Source of the DNA: Fimbriimonas ginsengisoli Gsoil 348
GTDB lineage: Bacteria; Armatimonadota; Fimbriimonadia; Fimbriimonadales; Fimbriimonadaceae
Assembly: GCA_945881865.1 (NCBI GenBank)
Contig: CAMCVK010000006.1
Location: 1 to 64,000, forward strand
DNA length: 64,000 nucleotides
Direction: 5' to 3'
This document shows positions 38,602 to 47,720 of the stretch, one piece after another. Under the pieces are notes generated by a model, which did not search any database, was not told the DNA's origin, and worked only from the letters and a program-made list of their open reading frames with translations. The position numbers and the translations under genes are program-made. Every line of letters starts with the position of its first letter. Positions within the stretch are counted from its first letter, which is position 1.

Positions 38602-39497
38602 GAACGGCTTTCACCCTCTTGGAGCTACTGGTCGTCGTGGCGATCGTTTCGTTGCTTGCCGCGTTGCTTTTCCCGGTGTTTGCCCAGGCTAAAACGGCCG
38701 CAAAGCGAACCGTCTCGCTGAACAACGTGAAGCAGATCACGTTGGCCCAGTTTCTTTACATGGAGGATAACGAGGGTTCGGTCGCGATCAACCGCGATTG
38801 CACGCTCGTGATCGAAGGGCGGAGCGAGCAAGCCCCGTGCACGGTTGGCCGGGCGTACCGGGGTTGGATCGATCTGACGGTGCCCTACGTGAAGAACTAT
38901 CAGGTTTTCAAATCGCCCGGCGACGAGGTGGAAGCGGTTCCGCTGAAGCCAGGCACGATGGACGCGGTCGGACGTCCGGTCGAGAGCGGTGTCGTTTGGG
39001 GGCCTCGGCCCGATGGCCGTGTGATCGGCGGCGAGTACCGTTCGAGCTATGCCCGGAACAACAATTGGAGCAACAACGGAACCTATACGGCACGCTACAG
39101 CCAAGCCGAATTCCCCGCGACGCTGATCCTCATCTACAGCTTCGCCGCTAACTCCGGAGCGGGCGCGCGCGACTACGAAGGAGTGCCCGGCTCCTCATTT
39201 ACCATCGTGCGGCGTCCGTCGATCGAAGCCGATCCGGCCCAGTGCGTGGCCTACACGAACGATTCGAGCCAAAATGTTCGGTCGAATTTTCTAAGATTCC
39301 TCCCGCAGTTCGTCGCTGCGCGAGAGGCGCAAACGCCCAGCAGCGAGCGATACCTTGGGCGAGGCATTTACGGATTTGCCGATGGGCATGCGAAGGCCTT
39401 CGTGCCGGATGTGATCCGCGGACAGTGTAACTGGGGGATTTCATCCCCCGGGCTGGAAAGCGGCAACGACGGCGTCAACCCGGACTTCAGGTTCTAA
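38598..39497 (+). CDS. Prepilin-type pseudopilin (DUF1559-like), paralog 1
   Basis: [31 protein letters not shown]; ...GIYGFADGHAKAF; ATGA overlap with upstream gene. Confidence 0.9.
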   Translation: MRTAFTLLELLVVVAIVSLLAALLFPVFAQAKTAAKRTVSLNNVKQITLAQFLYMEDNEGSVAINRDCTLVIEGRSEQAPCTVGRAYRGWIDLTVPYVKNYQVFKSPGDEVEAVPLKPGTMDAVGRPVESGVVWGPRPDGRVIGGEYRSSYARNNNWSNNGTYTARYSQAEFPATLILIYSFAANSGAGARDYEGVPGSSFTIVRRPSIEADPAQCVAYTNDSSQNVRSNFLRFLPQFVAAREAQTPSSERYLGRGIYGFADGHAKAFVPDVIRGQCNWGISSPGLESGNDGVNPDFRF

Positions 39498-39671
39498 CAT
39501 GACCTTTTTGAACCGAAGCCAACTCACGATTTGCCGGAATTCGTTCCGGCACACGTTGCCGAAAAACAAGACGGCAACGCTCGAAGTCCCCGCTAAGGGC
39601 AAGGCCACCGTTGCGCCAACAACGAGGGCACTCCAAACGCGCCGTCCGCACCCGTGTCCAGGTGAAATTAC

Positions 39672-40577
39672 ATGTTATCTAACCGAAAAGCCTTTACGCT
39701 CATCGAACTCCTCGTCGTGATCGCGATCATCGCGATCCTCGCCGCCATCCTCTTCCCGGTCTTCGCCCAGGCTAAGGAAGCCGCGAAGAAGACCCTCTCG
39801 CTCAGCAACATCAAGCAGGTCACGCTGTCGCAGTTCCTCTATATGCAGGACTTCGACGACACCATCGCGATGAACCGCAACTGTAACCTCGTCGTGAACG
39901 GCGTTGGTGGCCAGTTCCCCTGCGTTAACGGACGCGGCTACCTCGGCTGGATCGACCTCGTGGTGCCGTACGTGAAGAACTACGGCGTCTTCAAGAGCCA
40001 GTCGGACGGCGTTCCTGCGAACCTGTACCCGGCTGGTCTGGAATCGTTCAATGGCGAGAGACTCCAAAACGGAATCGTTTGGAACTCGCGTCCGAACGAC
40101 GAGCGATTTGGCGGCGAGTACCGAAGCTCCTATGCGCGAAACAACAACTTCGCTAACAACGGCACCTACACGTCCAACGTCGGCGCGGTGACGAATCCGT
40201 CGTCAGTCATCTTGGTTTACTCTTTCGCGGCCAACTCGGGCGGCGGCGCCGGCGGCGGCGAAGGCGTTCCGGGATCGACGTTCAGCATCGTTCGACGCCC
40301 CGAGATCTTCCCGGCCGCTGGTACGTGCACGGCCTATGACAACGCTTCGACCGGTAACAACCGCGCGAACTTCTTCTTCAATCTCCCGGCCTACGCACAG
40401 GTTCGAGAGCGCGCGAAGCCGAGCAGCGAGCGGTACAACGGTGTTGCCAACTATGGCTTCGCCGATGGCCACGCCAAGGCGTACAAGCCGGATCAGATCA
40501 AGGGCCAGTGCCAGTTCGGCTTCACGCCGATCGGAACGGAAACCGGAAATGGCGGAACGCCTGACTTCCGGTTCTAA
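39672..40577 (+). CDS. Prepilin-type pseudopilin (DUF1559-like), paralog 2
   Basis: [31 protein letters not shown]; strong colinear similarity to 38598..39497. Confidence 0.92.
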   Translation: MLSNRKAFTLIELLVVIAIIAILAAILFPVFAQAKEAAKKTLSLSNIKQVTLSQFLYMQDFDDTIAMNRNCNLVVNGVGGQFPCVNGRGYLGWIDLVVPYVKNYGVFKSQSDGVPANLYPAGLESFNGERLQNGIVWNSRPNDERFGGEYRSSYARNNNFANNGTYTSNVGAVTNPSSVILVYSFAANSGGGAGGGEGVPGSTFSIVRRPEIFPAAGTCTAYDNASTGNNRANFFFNLPAYAQVRERAKPSSERYNGVANYGFADGHAKAYKPDQIKGQCQFGFTPIGTETGNGGTPDFRF

Positions 40578-40728
40578 GGCGGTTTGGGCTTTAGGAATCC
40601 TTGCGCTCGGCCTGTTGGCCGGGTGCAAGGAACCCGGTTCGGTGCCTTCGGCAAACGAGCCTAGCCCATCCGAAATGCAAAAGATGGCGGAGGATTCGAT
40701 TCCGAAAAACGGATCGGATCCCCGCTAG
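40549..40728 (+). CDS. Small lipoprotein overlapping pseudopilin 3' end
   Basis: MAERLTSGSKAVWALGILALGLLAGCKEPGSVPSANEPSPSEMQKMAEDSIPKNGSDPR; lipobox LLAGC. Confidence 0.65.
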   Translation: MAERLTSGSKAVWALGILALGLLAGCKEPGSVPSANEPSPSEMQKMAEDSIPKNGSDPR

Positions 40729-40735
40729 GACGAGT

Positions 40736-40759
40736 TCTCCCTTCCAATCGGAAGGGAGA
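40736..40759. terminator. Hairpin between convergent genes
   Basis: TCTCCCTTCC-AATC-GGAAGGGAGA, perfect 10-bp stem. Confidence 0.65.
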
Positions 40760-40763
40760 CAAC

Positions 40764-41690
40764 TTAGGAAATCTGGGCGAGGACGCTCTTCAGCGATTCG
40801 GCCGATTTGTGCAGGGCCTCGCGCTCCTCGGCGGAGACGCTCGGCGTGATGATCTGGTGCACGCCCTTTCGGCCAACGCGGGTCGGCAGCGAAAGCGAGA
40901 TATCGGAGATTCCCAGCGTTCCGGTCTGCAAGGAAGAAACCGGAAGAATCTTCTCCTGGTTCAGAGCGATCGACTCGACCACTTCCTTGATCGAGATGCC
41001 GACCGCGCGGCCCGCTCCACCCTTCAGGCGGATGACCTCTGCGCCCGACTTCTTGGTGAACTCAAACACGCCCTGGGCTTCGTCGACCGTGTAGCCGGGG
41101 TACGAAGCAAGCGGCACGCCGGCGACGGTCGCGCTTGAGAAAATCGGCACCATGGAATCGCCGTGCTCGCCAAGAATCAGCGCCTTCACGTCGGTCGCAT
41201 TGACGTTAAAATGATCGGCCAACAGTGAGCGGAACCGGCAGGTGTCGAGCACCGTGCCCAGTCCCAGAACCTGCTTCTCCGGCACAATTCCGGACGTCGT
41301 CGCAAGGTGGGTAAGGATATCGACCGGGTTCGAAACGACCAGAATCGTCGCTCCATCGGCAAGCTTGACGCCGCGAATGCTCTCCAGGATTGCTTTGAAA
41401 AGGTTGACGTTTCGGTTGATGAGCTCGAGCCGCGACTCATCCGGCTTGCGGCGCGAACCGGCCGTGATGACCACGCAGTCGCTGTTTTCGACGATCGAGT
41501 AATCGTTTGCGCTGGTAAAGCGCTGGTTGGCCGACAGTGCGGAACCGTGCCGGAGGTCAAGCGCCTCGCCGGCCGCCATGTCCGGGTTCATGTCGACAAG
41601 CGCGATCTCGCGAACAACTCCGCCAAGTTGAAGGGCGTATGCCGCGTCCGATCCAACCCGTCCGCCGCCACCAATGATGCTAACTTTCAT
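40764..41690 (-). CDS. Malate/lactate dehydrogenase family (Arg at specificity position suggests malate)
   Basis: KVSIIGGGGRVGSDAAYAL, VVITAGSRRKPDESRLELINRN, VVSNPVDILTHL, LGEHGDSMVP. Confidence 0.92.
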   Translation of the reverse strand: MKVSIIGGGGRVGSDAAYALQLGGVVREIALVDMNPDMAAGEALDLRHGSALSANQRFTSANDYSIVENSDCVVITAGSRRKPDESRLELINRNVNLFKAILESIRGVKLADGATILVVSNPVDILTHLATTSGIVPEKQVLGLGTVLDTCRFRSLLADHFNVNATDVKALILGEHGDSMVPIFSSATVAGVPLASYPGYTVDEAQGVFEFTKKSGAEVIRLKGGAGRAVGISIKEVVESIALNQEKILPVSSLQTGTLGISDISLSLPTRVGRKGVHQIITPSVSAEEREALHKSAESLKSVLAQIS

Positions 41691-41729
41691 GCTGCATTCA
41701 TTATGGCGGCCAGCGTCGGGCGGCCGTTA

Positions 41730-42290
41730 TTAGACCTGCATCAGTTCGGCTTCTTTCTTCTTGCCCTGGTCTTCGGCTTTTGCCACGAAGGTGTCGGTGA
41801 GCTTTTGGACCTTTGTTTCGTGGCCCTTTACGTCGTCCTCGGTCAGCTCTTTCTTCTTTTCCATCGCCTTGAAGCCGTCCATCGCCTCGCGGCGAACGTT
41901 TCGAATGGCGATTCGGGCCTGCTCCACGCGGGCGCTGCACTGCTTCACCATGTCTTTCCGTCGCTCTTCGGTCATCTGCGGGAAGTTCAGGCGAATACCG
42001 GTGCCGTCGTTGACGGGCGAGATGCCGAGATCGCTTTTCAGGATCGCGCGCTCAATGGCGGGCGTCATCGACTTCTCGTACGGCTGGATAAGCAACTGAC
42101 GTGGCTCGGGCGTGCTCACGTTTGCCACCTGGTTGACCGGGGTTTCGGTTCCGTAGTAGTCCACGGTAACTCGCTCCAGAACGGCCGGAGTAGCGCGACC
42201 GGTGCGGTATGAGTTGAAGTCGTGGACCATCGCATCGATGGCGCCATTCATCTTCTGTTCGGTATCTTTCAAAATTTGTTCAACGGACAT
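41730..42290 (-). CDS. frr: Ribosome recycling factor
   Basis: MNGAIDAMVHDFNSYRTGRATPAVLERVTVDYYGTETPVNQVANVSTPEPRQLLIQPYEKS. Confidence 0.97.
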   Translation of the reverse strand: MSVEQILKDTEQKMNGAIDAMVHDFNSYRTGRATPAVLERVTVDYYGTETPVNQVANVSTPEPRQLLIQPYEKSMTPAIERAILKSDLGISPVNDGTGIRLNFPQMTEERRKDMVKQCSARVEQARIAIRNVRREAMDGFKAMEKKKELTEDDVKGHETKVQKLTDTFVAKAEDQGKKKEAELMQV

Positions 42291-42295
42291 AACAG

Positions 42296-43036
42296 TTATT
42301 CTCCACCCACGAGGGTTCCGGTGTGGCCGCCGGCCAGCGCATCGAGCAGGCTGCCGGTGGCGTTAAAGTCGAGGACGATGAGCGGCATGCGGTTCTCGCG
42401 GCACATCGTAAAAGCGGTTTGATCCATGACGCCCAACCGGTTCTCGATCGCCGTCGTGTAATGCAGTGTGTCGTACTTTACGGCGTCTTCGTGCTTCTTT
42501 GGGTCTTTGTCGTAGACGCCATCGACCTTCGTGGCCTTCACCAGGACGTCGGCTTCGATTTCTAGGGCACGCAGGACGGAGGCGGTGTCGGTCGTGAAAA
42601 AAGGATTACCGGTTCCGGCGGCGAATACGACAACGCGGCCCTTTTCGAGGTGGCGAATCGCGCGGCGGCGGATGAACATTTCGGCAACCTGGGCCACCTG
42701 CACGGCACTCTGGACCCGGGTCGGAACGCCCTTGTTCTCGATGGCACTTTGGAGCGCGAGCGCGTTCATGAGCGTGCCGAGCATTCCAAGCTGGTCGGCC
42801 ACGGCGCGGTCGATATTGCCGGAGGCGCTAAAGGTTTCGCCGCGAACGAAGTTGCCGCCGCCAACGACGATGCCGACTTCGTGGCCCGCCGCGTGAACCG
42901 AAGCAACTTCGCCCGCGATGTAGGAAAGAATTTCGGGGTCGAGCCCGAAGCCGAGTTTGCCCGCGAGAGCCTCGCCGCTAAGCTTGATCAGAACCCGTCG
43001 AAATGAGCGTCTTTGAAAATCCAACGGAAGCACCAT
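42296..43036 (-). CDS. pyrH: UMP kinase
   Basis: RRVLIKLSGEALAGKLGFGLDPE, GGGNFVRGE, GTGNPFFTTDTASVLRALEIEADVLVKATKVDGVYDKDPKKH. Confidence 0.97.
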   Translation of the reverse strand: MVLPLDFQRRSFRRVLIKLSGEALAGKLGFGLDPEILSYIAGEVASVHAAGHEVGIVVGGGNFVRGETFSASGNIDRAVADQLGMLGTLMNALALQSAIENKGVPTRVQSAVQVAQVAEMFIRRRAIRHLEKGRVVVFAAGTGNPFFTTDTASVLRALEIEADVLVKATKVDGVYDKDPKKHEDAVKYDTLHYTTAIENRLGVMDQTAFTMCRENRMPLIVLDFNATGSLLDALAGGHTGTLVGGE

Positions 43037-43080
43037 CCATGGCCATTCCTGACCCGCGCCAGTATACCGACGCGGCCCCG

Positions 43081-43638
43081 TTACGCAAACATCGGCGCCA
43101 AGTCCTTCCGCAGGAGCGTTCTCGCGCGGAACAGCCAGCTCTTCACCGTTCCTTCCGGCGCGTTCAGCCGATCGGCGATCTCGTTGACTTCCATGTGCCG
43201 GAAGTGTCGCATCACGATGATGTCTCGGTACGGGTCGGGCAACCGGTTGATGGCTTCCATCACCAGCTGGTTCTCTGCCTCGCCTTCGGCAAGCTCGGCG
43301 ATATCCACGCGCGGGTCGGCCAGCGTCAGCTCGTGGCTCTCGATCGGCTCGCCCAGCAGTTTCCGCGCCCGAAGGATGTCGATGCAGCAGTTATGGCAAA
43401 TGCGACAGAGCCATGGCTTGATACACCGTGCGGCGTCGAAGGTTGGCAACGCGCGAAACGCCCGCAAGAGCGTTTCCTGAACGGCGTCGTTCGCGTCTTC
43501 GGAGTTTCTCAACTGGCGATATGCGATCTGTTGAAGGATCGGACGATAGTTTTCAAGGAGAATTTGGAGCGCGGCTTCATCCCCTGCTGAAGCCTTAACC
43601 ACCGGGTGGTTGTCCCACGTAAGCACGCGGCTATTCAT
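43081..43638 (-). CDS. ECF-type RNA polymerase sigma factor
   Basis: DANDAVQETLLRAFRALPTFD; INRLPDPYRDIIVMRHFRHMEVNEIADRLNAPEGTVKSWLFRARTLLRKDL. Confidence 0.93.
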   Translation of the reverse strand: MNSRVLTWDNHPVVKASAGDEAALQILLENYRPILQQIAYRQLRNSEDANDAVQETLLRAFRALPTFDAARCIKPWLCRICHNCCIDILRARKLLGEPIESHELTLADPRVDIAELAEGEAENQLVMEAINRLPDPYRDIIVMRHFRHMEVNEIADRLNAPEGTVKSWLFRARTLLRKDLAPMFA

Positions 43639-43762
43639 TTTTTTGTGAGGAGTATAAGGCCCTCCCTCACCAGATATTGTATGGCCCGGCAAGGTGTGGC
43701 CTGGGCTTGTTGGGACTATTTAGCTATTCTTGATTCGCAGTCCTAGGTCTATTTTGTTTGGC

Positions 43763-44500
43763 CTATCGCTTTTCGAGCCGGCGCGTTTTGCCCATCATGC
43801 GGAGCTTCAATAGGTCGCGAAGCATTCGGGGCCCATCGCGCATCAAAACGACCTTCGAACCCTCTTGGTGTCGCCACCGAATTGGCACTTCATCGATGCG
43901 ATAGCCGAGGTCTCGGGCCACCATCAACGCCTCAAAATCGAAACCAAACCCGTTGAGTTTGCACCGCGAAAAGATGTCTTTGTTCGCGGCGGCGGTGAAC
44001 ATTTTGAACCCGCACTGCGTGTCGTCGATGCCGCGAATGCCGATCGTCTGCACCGCCAAGTTGAAGCTTCGACCCAGCATTTCGCGGTACCACGGTTGCC
44101 GGACCTCCAGGTTGCTGGCTTGCAGCGGTCGGCTGCCGATCGCGACGTCAGCGCCTTGGTTCATCCGCTCAAGAAGCTTTTCGGTTTCTTCTTGCGGCGT
44201 GGCGAGGTCGGCGTCGCAGAACAGGATGAGGTCACCGGTCGCTTCCAGCATGCCCTTTCGAACGGCGTAGCCCTTGCCTTGGTTGTCGGGGTAGCTGATG
44301 AGCCGAAAGCGGCCGTTTGCCCTGGCGAACTCGTGGGCGATGTCGGCGGTGCGGTCTTTGCTTCCGTCACTGACGACGGCCACGTCGTAGTCGTAGGGCT
44401 GGGCGTCGTAATACTCCTTCAGCCGGTCGAGGGTGCGCGGCAGGCGTTCCTCTTCGTTATAGGCGGGGACAACGACGCTGAGGTGCGACCACGAACTCAA
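43763..44500 (-). CDS. Glycosyltransferase family 2 (dolichyl-phosphate glucosyltransferase-like)
   Basis: SVVVPAYNEEERLPRTLDRL, VVSDGSKDRTADI, NQGKGYAVRKGMLEATGDLILFCDADLATP, DDTQCGFKMF. Confidence 0.94.
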   Translation of the reverse strand: MSSWSHLSVVVPAYNEEERLPRTLDRLKEYYDAQPYDYDVAVVSDGSKDRTADIAHEFARANGRFRLISYPDNQGKGYAVRKGMLEATGDLILFCDADLATPQEETEKLLERMNQGADVAIGSRPLQASNLEVRQPWYREMLGRSFNLAVQTIGIRGIDDTQCGFKMFTAAANKDIFSRCKLNGFGFDFEALMVARDLGYRIDEVPIRWRHQEGSKVVLMRDGPRMLRDLLKLRMMGKTRRLEKR

Positions 44501-44525
44501 CGCCTTGCTCCCATGTATCCCTCAA

Positions 44526-44551
44526 GTTTACCGACGCGGGAAAAGTTCCGC
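44526..44551 (+). repeat. Left copy of perfect 26-bp direct repeat
   Basis: GTTTACCGACGCGGGAAAAGTTCCGC, identical to 46194-46219. Confidence 0.95.
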
Positions 44552-44832
44552 ACCGCTAGAGGCATGGTTCGAGATCTCCTAAGCGCGTTTCAAAAGCAGG
44601 CTATCTTCGGCAGTCGTGATGCCTCTGACCTCGATGTGAAATCAGTTTGCCGTAGGTTTGACGGTCCCCCTGCGACTCGGTTCATTCTCAATTACCGGCA
44701 CTTCTTCTTAGAGGCTAATACTTGTCATGCCAGGTTTACTCCCACGCCTTGAATGGGCATATTTTATGGGATTTGGAAACGTCTTTTGAGCTGGCTCAAG
44801 AACATAATAGAGGTCATGTTTGCAGTTGAAAA

Positions 44833-45801
44833 GTGCTCTGGGCGGACGGTGGCATGAGCGACATGACAGACGCGGAGACAATGATCTCGGCCGCGGCTCG
44901 ACTGAGCGTCTCCATCGATGCCGACGTAATTCTATTCAACGGCCCAGTGCACGAAGCACCGCGCAAGAAGTTGGTAAATCTGTTGGATGGCCGGTCCACT
45001 GGGCGATCGACGGCCTTTGTCGCGGTGACGACATACGGTGGCGACCCACATGAAGCCTATTTGATGGCCCGGTCCTTGCAGGAGAAATACGCAAAAATCA
45101 TCTACTGCGTTACCGGAGATTGCTTCAGCGCTGGCACGCTCATCGTGACAAGTGGAGAAGAGTTGGTTTTTGGAAAGCGGGGCCATCTTGGCCCCCTTGA
45201 CATACAAGTCCGCAAGAAGGATGAGTTTCTGGAGCATTCTTCTGGGATGGTGATGGCAACATCGCTTGATGAGCTTGAGCATCGTGTTCTGGCGTGCATG
45301 AATAAGCTGACAGAAGGTATTTAGGACCACTACGGCGGTCAAGTGACAATGCGAACTTCAATGGAGTACGCGGCGAACTTGACGAAGGCCCTTTATGGAC
45401 AACTCTATGCGCAAATTGATCCCCGTCGTATTGGAGAGGATCGTCGTGCAATGCAGATCATGGATCACTACGGGAAGCGGCTTTCCAAGCGGACCAACAA
45501 CCTGTTGCCGGACGGATTGAAGCGATTATTGGAGAATTACCCCGACCATGGGTGCTACATTGATTTCGATGAGGCCCGCGAACTGTTTAAGACGGTCCGA
45601 CGTCCAAACAGTGGCGAGGAAGCGTTCGTGGAGTGCCTGAACGATGTTTCGGACATCACCATCGGAGCGCACAACAATGCGGTTGTGATAGATTTATCAG
45701 CCGGACAAGATGAAAACGAGCAGGAGGACGAAAATGAGCAAGCAGACTTTGCTAGAAATGCAGAAACAGCGGGAACTGTCCCCGAGGCAGGAGCAAATTA
45801 G
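44833..45801 (+). pseudogene. SDH-type (Clp-fold) serine proteinase, split by in-frame TAG at 45322-45324
   Basis: DCFSAGTLIVTSGEELVFGKRGHLGPLDIQ (Ser nucleophile region) then ...LTEGI*DHYGGQVTMRTSMEYAANLTKALYGQLYAQIDPRRIGEDRRAMQIMDHYGKRL in the same frame (44833 and 45343 differ by 510). ATG at 44854 may be true start. Confidence 0.75.
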
Positions 45802-45898
45802 GAAGATGGAGGCGGAGCAACTGGTCCGCGAACTTCAAGAGCGTGCGGCGGAGCAGCAACTTGCGGCGAGCCGACACCAGCGCCAAAGAACTTCCTAA
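45734..45898 (+). CDS. Small charged protein (54 aa), overlapping end of SDH gene
   Basis: MSKQTLLEMQKQRELSPRQEQIRKMEAEQLVRELQERAAEQQLAASRHQRQRTS; predicted coiled coil. Confidence 0.45.
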   Translation: MSKQTLLEMQKQRELSPRQEQIRKMEAEQLVRELQERAAEQQLAASRHQRQRTS

Positions 45899-46193
45899 TC
45901 GCCAGACTCAACTCTTACGTTGTCTCCAGCAAACTGCGAAGTTTCGCTGGTTCGTTGCATGGATAAGCTGGACAGGGAGATGCAGTTTCGCGCCGAGAAA
46001 TGATCTCTCAGGCAAAGTTGAGTTTGAATCTGGTGCGCAACAGGCTATTTTACGCGCGAGTGCCGCACCTCCTGGAATGTTCGACTTTCAAGTCCTCCGG
46101 GCGTTCTTGGATGGACATCTTTTGCTCGTTTGTTCGCTCTGAAAGCTCACGAGCCGACCTGTGAGCAAGTTTTGCAAGCTAGCCAAGAGTGCG

Positions 46194-46219
46194 GTTTACC
46201 GACGCGGGAAAAGTTCCGC
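46194..46219 (+). repeat. Right copy of perfect 26-bp direct repeat
   Basis: Identical to 44526-44551. Confidence 0.95.
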
Positions 46220-46224
46220 CGAGG

Positions 46225-46821
46225 CTACGGCGCGGGGTTGACCTTAGTGCGGTGAACGAGGCTCTTCAGCTCATCAAGCGAAACCTCGTGCTTGAAAATC
46301 TCTTTGTACACCGCGTCGACCAGCTCAAAGATTTCCAGCAACGCAATCAGGCGGTTTCGCAGGGATTGGACTTCTTCGGACTTGTCGTGCTCGGGGAGCT
46401 TTGCAATTACCTCTCCGATGGCCTCGGCGGTCGGGTCGATCTCGCGGCGCTTCCGCTCTTTCACGATCCGGATGAACATCTGGTACGGATCGATCTCGGT
46501 GATGTACGTATCTTTGCGGTCGCCGGGCTGCCGGAAGCGGCGCACCACGCCCCAGTCCATCAGCTCGCGCAGGTTCATGCTGGCGTTGCCTCGGCTGATT
46601 TGCAGCCGATCCATGATTTCATTCACCTCTAGCGGCTGGCCGGTGACAAACAACAATGCATGGATCTGCGCCATTGTCCGGTTGATGCCCCAGCTGGAGC
46701 TCATGCGGCCCCACTCTAGGATGAATTGATCCTGGGCGGCATCGATGGTGCTGCCGGCGCGCGGCGGGCGTGGGTACGCCTCCGGCTCTTCATCCAAGGC
46801 ATGAATCAGGTCGTCTGCCAT
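46225..46821 (-). CDS. GbsR/MarR-type winged-helix regulator
   Basis: WGRMSSSWGINRTMAQIHALLFVTGQPLEVNEIMDRLQISRGNASMNLRELMDWGVVRR. Confidence 0.9.
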   Translation of the reverse strand: MADDLIHALDEEPEAYPRPPRAGSTIDAAQDQFILEWGRMSSSWGINRTMAQIHALLFVTGQPLEVNEIMDRLQISRGNASMNLRELMDWGVVRRFRQPGDRKDTYITEIDPYQMFIRIVKERKRREIDPTAEAIGEVIAKLPEHDKSEEVQSLRNRLIALLEIFELVDAVYKEIFKHEVSLDELKSLVHRTKVNPAP

Positions 46822-46824
46822 CGC

Positions 46825-47076
46825 CTATTTTGCGGCGAGAAGGCGATCCGATTCCGTGCGGTTAAGCTCAATGTAGTGAACCCACTTTGCCGGCACATCT
46901 TCGTCGGCGAAGATTGCGCTTACCGGGCAAACGGATTCGCAGTTTCCGCAGTTAATGCAGAGGTCCGGAATAATGAAGAGTTGATCTTCGCCCTCGATAA
47001 AGCAGTCGACGGGGCAAACCTCAATGCAAGATTTATCTTTAACTCCACGACACGGATCGGTTACAACGTAGGCCAA
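46825..47076 (-). CDS. 7Fe/8Fe ferredoxin
   Basis: MAYVVTDPCRGVKDKSCIEVCPVDCFIEG...LCINCGNCESVCPVSAIF. Confidence 0.96.
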   Translation of the reverse strand: MAYVVTDPCRGVKDKSCIEVCPVDCFIEGEDQLFIIPDLCINCGNCESVCPVSAIFADEDVPAKWVHYIELNRTESDRLLAAK

Positions 47077-47268
47077 CGGTTCTCTTTTCTCCTGAGGCTA
47101 GAGTGTACATGAAGGTTCGGCCGATTCTTGGTGTGTCGGCTGTCGCCATTTTGGCCGACAACCTGTGCCGGACCTTTGGCATGAAGAAAGTCGGCCAACA
47201 ATTGGCCTAAGTTGGGCCACAATAGGAATCACAGGATTGCCGATGACGTAGTCAAAAGCAGAACAAAA

Positions 47269-47703
47269 ATGAGCACCGACACCCTAGAGAAGACCGCCGA
47301 AACGTTGACCGCCACCGAAGGCATTTCGCTTTCGGAGCGTGCCGCCGCTGAACTGAACGAAGTGATTCAAGCCCAAGCCGCCGAGAACGTTGTCCTTCGC
47401 GTTTGGATTTCGGCCGCCGGTTGCAGCGGGCTCCAGTACGGCATGCGCCTCGAAGAGGGCGGACCGGAGGAAGACGACTTGATGTTCGTTCAGGACGGCG
47501 TTCGCGTGGTCGTCGACAAGGACAGCTACGCCTACATGCCCGGCGCGACGATCGAGTACATCGACAACGAGCTTGAGAGCGGCTTCCGCGTGAACAACCC
47601 GGCGGCAACGCAGACCTGCGGTTGCGGATCGTCGTTCAAGACTGAGACTTCCGGCGGTTGTGGTAGCGGCGGCTGCGGAAGCGGCGGCTGCGGCTCGCGG
47701 TAA
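47269..47703 (+). CDS. HesB/IscA/ErpA-type iron-sulfur assembly protein with Cys/Gly tail
   Basis: LRVWISAAGCSGLQYGMRLEE...GFRVNNPAATQTCGCGSSF; extra GGCGSGGCGSGGCGSR. Confidence 0.93.
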   Translation: MSTDTLEKTAETLTATEGISLSERAAAELNEVIQAQAAENVVLRVWISAAGCSGLQYGMRLEEGGPEEDDLMFVQDGVRVVVDKDSYAYMPGATIEYIDNELESGFRVNNPAATQTCGCGSSFKTETSGGCGSGGCGSGGCGSR

Positions 47704-47720
47704 ACAGATGGCTTTCGGAT

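Noticed and set aside
43050-43080. Additional copy of the 26-mer repeat (taccgacgcgg) near pyrH/sigma genes
   Set aside because: Only ~11 bp match; not enough to call a third copy, though it warns that part of the 26-mer may be a regulatory motif (a similar GTGTCGGTAAA precedes the amidase at 61578).
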